From NCBI GenBank assembly GCA_964412395.1, contig CAYPOY010000155.1, forward strand, positions 1 through 11,328: a stretch of DNA of 11,328 nucleotides. The letters run 5' to 3'. How positions within the stretch are numbered: position 1 is the stretch's first letter; every line of letters begins with the position of its first letter. Position numbers and translations under genes: made by a program. Source of the DNA: CAYPOY01 sp964412395. GTDB taxonomy: Bacteria > Chloroflexota > Anaerolineae > B4-G1. The notes beneath the pieces are model-generated. The model saw nothing but the letters and a program-made list of their open reading frames with translations. It made no database searches and was not told where the DNA came from. Positions 5,717 to 11,328 of this stretch are shown in pieces.

Positions 5717-6326
5717 TCGTCACGACAATAGCAATGACACCTTGTTCTACCAGGTGCCGCGCAAAACAGTCTACATTGACGACCACACTATTGCATCTCT
5801 CAGTGAGTTGCTCCTGGAATTGCTACCGCCTGGTGGTACATACCTGGACCTGATGAGCGGCTGGCGGTCACACATTCCTGACGAACTCCAACCCGCTCAA
5901 GTAGCCGGTTTAGGTCTCAACGCTCAGGAGATGGCAGAAAACTGCCAGCTTGACGAGTTCATGGTTCATGATCTCAGCAAAGAACCATCTCTGCCTTTTG
6001 GCGAGCAGCAATTCGATGCAGTTCTGTGCACCGTCTCCGTACAATACTTGATCAAGCCAATCGAGGTGTTCCGCGAAGTAAATCGCGTTCTAAAGCCAGG
6101 TGGTGTATTCATTGTCACATTCTCAGATCGCTGTTTTCCACGGAAAACTATCGCGATTTGGTTGGCCACCACTGCTACGCAACACAGAGCGCTCGTCACT
6201 CGCTATTTTGAGGTATCTGGAAACTGGACCGACACCAGTACAGGGTCCGTCATTCCAAAGACAAAACCTCCAGAGTCCTCAAATTCCCTACACGTAGTCT
6301 GGGCTAGAAAGTCATCGGGCGGTTGA
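5682..6326 (+). CDS. class I SAM-dependent methyltransferase (UbiE/Methyltransf_11-like)
   Basis: A 214-residue protein with a Rossmann-type methyltransferase core. Motif I region is YLDLMSGWRSHIP (54-66), replacing the usual glycine-rich GxGxG loop. A HDLSKE segment (96-101) follows, then FDAVLCTVSVQYL (111-123) as motif IV, and EVNRVLKPGGVFIVTFS (132-148) as the post-IV strand. From memory a family of bacterial and plant proteins shares this LDLMSxWxSH form; its substrate is unknown, though relatives of UbiE type usually modify small molecules or lipids. The ATG overlaps the NTPase stop (ATGA), with only a weak ribosome site, so translational coupling is likely. Its placement makes it the third gene of the protease/NTPase unit, but it could equally serve the isoprenoid genes 42 bp downstream. 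Whether the altered motif I still binds SAM cannot be judged from sequence alone. Confidence 0.87.
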   Translation: MTLEAFPSEYFSRHDNSNDTLFYQVPRKTVYIDDHTIASLSELLLELLPPGGTYLDLMSGWRSHIPDELQPAQVAGLGLNAQEMAENCQLDEFMVHDLSKEPSLPFGEQQFDAVLCTVSVQYLIKPIEVFREVNRVLKPGGVFIVTFSDRCFPRKTIAIWLATTATQHRALVTRYFEVSGNWTDTSTGSVIPKTKPPESSNSLHVVWARKSSGG

Positions 6327-6368
6327 ATAGACAAAACACCGCCCGCAAGTAGCAATTACGGAGGCGCC

Positions 6369-7391
6369 GTGCACCGGAAGCGGAAGGCGGATCACATCCG
6401 TATCAATCTTGAGGAAGATGTCAGATTTGACAAGATAACCTCCGGCTTCGAGCGTTACCGCTTCGTCCACTGCGCGCTGCCAGGCTTCAGTCTCGAAGAC
6501 GTGGACACTTCTACAACATTGCTGGACAAGCGTCTGGCGGCCCCGCTGCTCATCTCATCCATGACCGGTGGCACGCCGGCAGCCAGCGCGATCAACCAGC
6601 GATTGGCAGAAGCGGCCCAGGCTGCTGGTGTCGGGATGGGACTCGGCTCACAGCGCGCCGCTATCGAAGATCCTGCCCTGGCGGATACCTACCGCGTGCG
6701 TCACGTCGCCCCTGACATCCTGCTGATGGCTAACCTGGGCGCGGTGCAACTGAACTATGGCTACGGCCCCGACGAATGTCGCCGTGCCGTCGAGATGATA
6801 GAAGCGGACGCCCTCATTCTGCATCTCAACCCGCTACAGGAGGCGCTCCAGCCCGAAGGAGAGACGCGCTTCGCCGGGCTGCTATCCAAAATTGAGGCGG
6901 TCTGCCGAGTTTTGGAGGTACCGGTAATCGCCAAGGAGGTGGGATGGGGATTCTCGGAGCAGGTGGCCCGCCAACTGGTGGACGCTGGCGTGGCAGCGAT
7001 TGACATCGCCGGGTCTGGAGGCAGTTCGTGGAGCAAGGTGGAGATGCACCGCGCCATAACCGGGCACCAACGCCGGGTGGCGGCGGCTTTCGCTGACTGG
7101 GGTATCCCCACCGCCGAAAGCCTGCTGATGGTCCGTCAAGGCGCGCCCGGCCTGCCTGTCATCGCCAGCGGGGGTATACGTGACGGCATCCAGATGGCCA
7201 AGGCCATCGCTCTCGGCGCAGCCGCGTGTGGCATTGCTGGGCCGTTCCTGCGCGCCGCCAGCGAGTCCACCGCCGCCGTGGCCGGCCTCATCGCCGTGAT
7301 CGTCGCCCAGTTGCGCATCGCTATGTTTGCCGCTGGCGCTGCCGACATCCAGGCGCTCCAGCGCACTCCTGTCATTCCCGCCACATCGTAA
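6369..7391 (+). CDS. fni: isopentenyl-diphosphate delta-isomerase, type 2 (FMN-dependent)
   Basis: A 340-residue TIM-barrel enzyme that interconverts isopentenyl and dimethylallyl diphosphate using reduced FMN, Mg2+ and NAD(P)H. Family signatures are present in order: RKADHI (4-10), SSMTGG (63-68), GLGSQRAA (91-98), ANLGAVQL (121-128), HLNPLQE (152-158) with the catalytic-region Gln157 and metal-binding Glu158, KEVG (189-192), GSGGSSW (215-221) and SGGIRDG (267-273) for the flavin phosphate. The length is normal for type 2 IDI. The start is GTG at 6369, preceded by GGAGG at 6360-6364 (short 4-nt spacing). It begins 42 bp after the methyltransferase with no terminator between, and it heads an isoprenoid cluster with the DUF116 and polyprenyl synthase genes. 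This gene and the next two look richer in G/C at third codon positions than the NTPase gene (not counted). Confidence 0.95.
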   Translation: MHRKRKADHIRINLEEDVRFDKITSGFERYRFVHCALPGFSLEDVDTSTTLLDKRLAAPLLISSMTGGTPAASAINQRLAEAAQAAGVGMGLGSQRAAIEDPALADTYRVRHVAPDILLMANLGAVQLNYGYGPDECRRAVEMIEADALILHLNPLQEALQPEGETRFAGLLSKIEAVCRVLEVPVIAKEVGWGFSEQVARQLVDAGVAAIDIAGSGGSSWSKVEMHRAITGHQRRVAAAFADWGIPTAESLLMVRQGAPGLPVIASGGIRDGIQMAKAIALGAAACGIAGPFLRAASESTAAVAGLIAVIVAQLRIAMFAAGAADIQALQRTPVIPATS

Positions 7392-7473
7392 CCCCGGCAA
7401 TCCTCGCGGGTTATGAAATACAGCCTGGTGGCCTCTGTCCATCCAGCACATCAAAGACAAAGGAGATTAACTC

Positions 7474-7926
7474 GTGATTGAACAAGCCTTTAACAACGGG
7501 GTGGACAAGGTACCCTTTGCACAGCGGGTGTTGTTGCTCCCGTACTGTCTGCGCCCCAGCCAGGACTGCCCGGGAAAGATGACCAAGCAGGGGCTGGATT
7601 GCACGGGATGTACCCTCGTCACGTGTGCTATCTACCAGTTGCGCACCGCCGCCGTCGAGGCCGGCTACGGGGATGTATGCATCGCCCCTGGTGGACGGTT
7701 GGCGGTGCGCTTCCTGGCCGAGCGCCAGCCGGCCGGAGTGGTCGCCATCGCCTGCTCAAAAGAGCTGGAAGAGGGATTGGAGGCCGTTGACCAAATGGAG
7801 TGGGCGAACGGCCGGCCGGCCGCGGCTGTGGTGCCGCTGCTGCGGGATGGCTGCGTGGACACGGAAGTGGATGTCGCGGCGGCTCGGGCGGTCATTCTCA
7901 GTTACACCAGTCGCCAAGAACTGTAA
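7474..7926 (+). CDS. DUF116 family cysteine-rich protein
   Basis: A 150-residue protein starting at GTG 7474, with AAAGGAG upstream. It carries the DUF116 pattern: VLLLPYCLRPSQDCPGK (19-35), then LDCTGCTLVTC (41-51), APGGRLAVRFL (71-81) and GVVAIACSKELEEGL (88-102). Eight cysteines are present (25, 32, 43, 46, 51, 69, 94, 127), suggesting a metal or iron-sulfur site (inference). DUF116 has no established function. Many members are longer, with an N-terminal membrane region; this one consists of the conserved domain only and shows no membrane segment. It lies between IDI and the polyprenyl synthase, 82 bp after the former and 7 bp before the latter, so it is probably co-transcribed with them and may act in isoprenoid metabolism. 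Confidence 0.85.
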   Translation: MIEQAFNNGVDKVPFAQRVLLLPYCLRPSQDCPGKMTKQGLDCTGCTLVTCAIYQLRTAAVEAGYGDVCIAPGGRLAVRFLAERQPAGVVAIACSKELEEGLEAVDQMEWANGRPAAAVVPLLRDGCVDTEVDVAAARAVILSYTSRQEL

Positions 7927-7933
7927 CCACACT

Positions 7934-8953
7934 ATGTCTCTTGAAACATTCTTCAACCGCTATCTACCACCTCTCGAAGCAGAAATGCGCGCCGTCGTCC
8001 AGACCGCCGACCCGCGTCACAGCGGACTCTTTGACATGCTGCGCTACCACCTGGGCTGGGCCGATGCCGCGTTTAACCCCTGCCAGGCACAGACCGGCAA
8101 GCGCGTGCGGCCTGTACTCTGCCTGCTGGCCTGCGAAGCCTGCGGTGGCGATTGGGAGCAGGCTCTACCCGCCGGGGCTGCCATCGAACTCATACACAAC
8201 TTCTCCCTCATCCACGACGACATCGAGGATCAGGATGAGACCCGCCACGGCCGCCTTACCGTATGGGCACTGTGGGGAGAGGCGCAAGGGATCAACGCCG
8301 GGGATACACTCCTTGCCCTGGCCCAACTGGCCCTGGTGCGCCTCTCCGAGCGAACCGTGCCCGCCACGACCGTCGTGGCAGCCCTGCGCCTTCTCAACCG
8401 GACCTGCGTAGCCCTTACCAGTGGCCAGTACCTCGACATCGGCTTCGAGAGCCGTGCTGACGTCTCTATCGCAGACTATCTGGCGATGGTCGAGGGAAAA
8501 ACCGCTGCGCTGGTGGCCTGCGCCTGCGAGATGGGTGCCCTCATCGCCGCTGTCCCTGACGCCCAACGCGAGCATCTGCGCTCATTTGGCCACCACGTGG
8601 GGATGGCCTTTCAGATGCGTGATGACATCCTGGGCATCTGGGGCGACCCGACCGTCACCGGTAAACCCGTCGGCGCCGACATCGCCCGGCACAAGAAATC
8701 GTTGCCTATCCTCCACGGATTGGAGCGAAGCGCGGAACTGTACACGCTGTTGGCACAGAATACGCTCTCAGCGGCCAACATCCACCACGCCACGGAGTTA
8801 TTGCAAGAGACGAACAGCCGCGAATACGCTGAGCAACTGGCACACGAGCACCACACCCAGGCATTGGCTGCGCTGGAGGAGGCGAAACTGCAGGGCCCAG
8901 CCGCCCAGGCGCTCCGGGAGCTGGCGCAGATGCTCCTCAGCCGTGAGCGGTAG
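7934..8953 (+). CDS. polyprenyl diphosphate synthase (short-chain, FPP/GGPP synthase-like)
   Basis: A 339-residue trans-prenyltransferase that condenses IPP with allylic diphosphates in the cytoplasm. Motifs: GKRVRP (56-61) for IPP binding, the first aspartate-rich motif HDDIEDQDE (94-102, D95, D96, D99), GKT (188-190), the second motif MRDDILGIWGD (228-238), and GKPVGADI with HKKSLP (243-258). The chain-length pocket cannot be read confidently; the DDILGIWGD form is often seen in bacterial C15-C20 synthases. The ATG at 7934 lies 7 bp after the DUF116 stop with no clear ribosome site, so coupling to the upstream gene is likely. The reading frame stays open further upstream to 7625 but there overlaps DUF116 in a nonsense frame, so that start is rejected. 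Its product would supply quinone, carotenoid or lipid-carrier synthesis. It ends 5 bp before the convergent DUF499 gene. Confidence 0.93.
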   Translation: MSLETFFNRYLPPLEAEMRAVVQTADPRHSGLFDMLRYHLGWADAAFNPCQAQTGKRVRPVLCLLACEACGGDWEQALPAGAAIELIHNFSLIHDDIEDQDETRHGRLTVWALWGEAQGINAGDTLLALAQLALVRLSERTVPATTVVAALRLLNRTCVALTSGQYLDIGFESRADVSIADYLAMVEGKTAALVACACEMGALIAAVPDAQREHLRSFGHHVGMAFQMRDDILGIWGDPTVTGKPVGADIARHKKSLPILHGLERSAELYTLLAQNTLSAANIHHATELLQETNSREYAEQLAHEHHTQALAALEEAKLQGPAAQALRELAQMLLSRER

Positions 8954-8958
8954 TTCAG

Positions 8959-11328
8959 TCAACCAGCTTCCATGATCTCAATCCCCAGTTGGCGGAAGGC
9001 TTCCTGGATCTTGTCCTCGTACTCCTGCTCGGAGATCTCCCCGTGCTCGGCCGAGAGCACGACGTCCAGCCGGTCGAATTTGTGCTGGAGCAGGTTCATC
9101 ACTCCCATCAGGCCAGAGACCTTGCCCTTGGGCACGGTGAACCGAAGCCGGAGGCGCCGCCGGGGGAGCCCAGGCACGGGCTTGAGGCCTGCTGGGTCGG
9201 CGCCTTCGGGTGTCTCCCCAACGGCCGTAAGACCGGGCTCCGGTATGGTCATATCTACGTCCGACGGGGGGCGGTAGGTTGTACGCTCCGCTTCTGCCGC
9301 CCGCTGGGCCTGGCAGATTTCGGCTGGGATGATGACCTCGCTGCCCGCCAGCCCGACATACGGCTCTTCCTTCTTCCCGAAGTAACGACATACTGGCCGG
9401 CCTTCCTCCAGTGCCCCTAACCCAAACAGCCCCTGGCGCACCCCTTCGGCGATACCCTGCTCCCACGCCGCCCGGCTGACGACCCGCGTCTCCCCCGGCG
9501 TCCTCAGCCCGGCCTGGGCCAACTGCTCGGTCAGCACGTACTCCTGCTCCCGCCCTTCGACGAGCTCAGGACGCAGCAGGTAGCGCTCCTTGATGACCAG
9601 GGGGACGATGCGCTCCAGGATCTCCCCGTCCAGGCGCAGTTTGTCGTACACTTCCTCGTCCAGGGGTTTGTCCTCTCCATACGTGGGGATGCCCAGGTCC
9701 AGCTCCTTCAGCCCATCGCGGGCGGGGATGAAGAGTTGGCGGTAAGTGCGGCGCACGGCCTCGGCCAGGTCGCCGTGGGCTTTCTTTAGACCCCCTTTGA
9801 TCTCTTTCTCCTGATCCGCAGTGAGGCTGAGAGTAACGTCTTCTGCCAACGTCTCGTATGCCAGGCTCTTTCGCATCAGCATTTCCAGGGCGGGCCGTTC
9901 GTTCTCCAGCGCCACCAGGAAGAAGGGGGTATTGCAGTGGACGCGGGGAATGGTTCCCTTCTGCTTCAAGATGGCTTCCATCAGGACGTCGTCCCGTTCC
10001 TGCAGGAGGATCAGCTTCAGATCAGGCGTGTCGGGGATGTCGGCGTCGGAGATGGGCCATAAGAAGACCTTGAGCCGCCGTCCGCCTACGCGGGTCTTCA
10101 GCAGAGCCTCTTCCTCAACCGCGATCTCGCCCGGCTCGATGTTCTCCATGCGGGTGAGGAGAATGCGGTTCAGGTTGGGCTGGTTGGTAAAGAAGTACTT
10201 GCCGCTCTGTTGTTGCACGTAGAAGAGATAGCGGCCCTTCAGCAGTTCCACCGCCTCTGCCACCACGCTGGCCGGGTTGCTGGTGGTGGTAGCGCTGCGC
10301 TTGACCTCGCCCAGCGTGGCCCCCCGCTCCACGCCGCCGGAGAAGGAGTACAGAAAGATGGTGGTGGCCACCCTCGTCCCCAGGCGCAACCCCTGGTAGG
10401 CCGCGCCCAGTTCCCCGTCCACCTTGCGGGCACCAGCCTCCTGCCCGGTGACGTCCGCGGCGATGACGCTGTCGTACTCGGGACCGATGTGCTTGAGCAA
10501 TTCGCGGCGCACCTCCTGGTTAGCCAGGTCAAAGTCGGCAAGGGTAATGTAGGGGAGCTCCCGCTCTTTGAGAGCGTGGATGACGAGGGAGAGAAGTCGC
10601 AGCACGCCCCGCGTGCGTTGGAAACTGGTGAAACTCCCCCAACGCTGGTAGAGCACATCCACCACCTCCGGTAGGAAGGGATAGGACGTCTCAAAGCGCT
10701 GGCGGTACTCGGAAGGCTCTACGCCTGCCGGCAGCAGCGACTCTCCGACGGCGTAGTCCAGGAATTCGCCCACGACCTCCTGCATCCGCTTCTCGACGAT
10801 TGAGGAGAAGAGGCGGCGGCGGATGACCTGGGTGATCTCGTGCTCCTGGACGGGGGTGTAGATCTTTTCCACCCGCCCGGCCACTTTCTGGAGTTGGCGG
10901 AAGAGGCGCTCCGCGCCCTCGTCGTAGTGCTCTAACACGCTGGAGGGAAGGGTGACCGCCAGGCAGACTCGCTCCAGGGTGCTGGCGGCCTCGGTCAGTT
11001 CCTGGAGAAAGGCAAGTGTCTGGGCGGATAAGGTGCTGGAACCGACCGGCACGCCAGCGGCCTTGGTGGCGTATTCTAACACCTCGTCCATCAGCACCAG
11101 CAGCGGCTGATGGGCCTCCAGTAGCCCCCGCAGGGGTTCACGACCGGGCGCCGTCGAACCCTCGAATCCGGCCTGGCTGCCGGTGAGTTGTTTTGCCATA
11201 AGGCCCCATAAGGTGTCGGTGGGAGCCATCGGCGTGCCCACGATGACCACCCGGTTGGCATCCCACTCTGTCGTCTTGTGGTACATGGCGATGAGGGCGT
11301 GGGTCTTGCCGCCGCCGAAGGGGGTCTG
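8959..11328 (-). CDS. DUF499 family AAA-type ATPase, 5' end cut by the window
   Basis: The visible part is 789 residues; the frame stays open through the right edge, so the N-terminus is missing. At the edge the Walker A loop reads QTPFGGGKTHALIA (visible residues 1-14). A Walker B-like LLVLMDEVLEYA follows (D81, E82), then a helical middle and a C-terminus ending RRLRLRFTVP...VVLSAEHGE, as in DUF499 proteins. These predicted ATPases are often encoded with a DUF1156 adenine-specific DNA methylase in defence or DNA-modification loci (from memory). Whether such a gene lies to the right cannot be seen. The Met at 11284-11286 is not the start, because the P-loop precedes it. The gene converges on the polyprenyl synthase with only 5 bp between stops and no terminator visible. 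It has no evident tie to the protease/NTPase unit other than proximity. Confidence 0.87.
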   Translation of the reverse strand, partial: QTPFGGGKTHALIAMYHKTTEWDANRVVIVGTPMAPTDTLWGLMAKQLTGSQAGFEGSTAPGREPLRGLLEAHQPLLVLMDEVLEYATKAAGVPVGSSTLSAQTLAFLQELTEAASTLERVCLAVTLPSSVLEHYDEGAERLFRQLQKVAGRVEKIYTPVQEHEITQVIRRRLFSSIVEKRMQEVVGEFLDYAVGESLLPAGVEPSEYRQRFETSYPFLPEVVDVLYQRWGSFTSFQRTRGVLRLLSLVIHALKERELPYITLADFDLANQEVRRELLKHIGPEYDSVIAADVTGQEAGARKVDGELGAAYQGLRLGTRVATTIFLYSFSGGVERGATLGEVKRSATTTSNPASVVAEAVELLKGRYLFYVQQQSGKYFFTNQPNLNRILLTRMENIEPGEIAVEEEALLKTRVGGRRLKVFLWPISDADIPDTPDLKLILLQERDDVLMEAILKQKGTIPRVHCNTPFFLVALENERPALEMLMRKSLAYETLAEDVTLSLTADQEKEIKGGLKKAHGDLAEAVRRTYRQLFIPARDGLKELDLGIPTYGEDKPLDEEVYDKLRLDGEILERIVPLVIKERYLLRPELVEGREQEYVLTEQLAQAGLRTPGETRVVSRAAWEQGIAEGVRQGLFGLGALEEGRPVCRYFGKKEEPYVGLAGSEVIIPAEICQAQRAAEAERTTYRPPSDVDMTIPEPGLTAVGETPEGADPAGLKPVPGLPRRRLRLRFTVPKGKVSGLMGVMNLLQHKFDRLDVVLSAEHGEISEQEYEDKIQEAFRQLGIEIMEAG

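Noticed and set aside
6327..6368. Terminator separating the methyltransferase from the isoprenoid cluster
   Set aside because: No stem-loop or T-run is present in these 42 bp, so readthrough into IDI is possible.
6882..7460. 192-residue minus-strand ORF opposite IDI
   Set aside because: It mirrors the GC-rich third positions of the IDI gene, which has all the family motifs; the antisense protein has no recognisable domain.
7625..7933. Upstream in-frame extension of the polyprenyl synthase
   Set aside because: It overlaps the DUF116 gene in another frame, the residues are low-complexity W/R/S-rich, and the family fold starts at the ATG at 7934.

Overview
The window looks like a chromosomal segment of a Chloroflexota bacterium, probably Anaerolineae-like. 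This is an inference from the C-rich REP-type palindromes at the left edge, the moderately high GC, a type 2 isopentenyl-diphosphate isomerase beside a polyprenyl synthase, and a DUF499 ATPase. There is no rRNA, tRNA or marker gene to confirm it.

Layout, left to right. (1) 1-75: tandem GC-rich palindromes of REP type. (2) 80-652, minus strand: a 65-residue cysteine-rich protein of the DUF6485 type, and before it an independent acyl carrier protein (ACP) gene with its own terminator. (3) 653-1081: a divergent control region. Two good sigma70-type promoters stand back to back, one reading left into the ACP gene and one reading right. A leader of about 310 nt follows, with three tandem 20-bp repeats and a long hairpin. 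(4) 1082-6326, plus strand: a three-gene unit made of an N-terminal effector-associated-like domain fused to a trypsin-like protease, a 1167-residue STAND/NACHT-type NTPase, and a SAM methyltransferase overlapping it by ATGA. (5) 6369-8953, plus strand: a housekeeping-looking isoprenoid cluster (type 2 IDI, DUF116 protein, short-chain polyprenyl diphosphate synthase). (6) 8959-11328, minus strand: a DUF499 AAA-type ATPase, converging on the isoprenoid genes and cut by the right edge.

The most interesting part is region 3-4. The protease and the NTPase begin with the same kind of roughly 90-residue helical domain (12 identities over 37 ungapped positions by hand alignment). This is the pairing expected when an effector is recruited to a STAND NTPase by homotypic adaptor domains. 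Unusually, the NTPase ends in a complete ACP domain with an intact DSL phosphopantetheine site, and a free ACP is transcribed divergently from the same promoter region. I read this as a candidate conflict or signalling system: a cytoplasmic protease effector, an NTP-dependent switch with HEAT-like repeats, a carrier-protein tail, and perhaps a methyltransferase. The assembly is inference; the domains themselves are visible in the sequence.

A 58-bp tandem duplication over the NTPase/methyltransferase junction has destroyed the former NTPase stop codon, lengthened the NTPase by 24 residues and left a 15-codon relic of the methyltransferase start.
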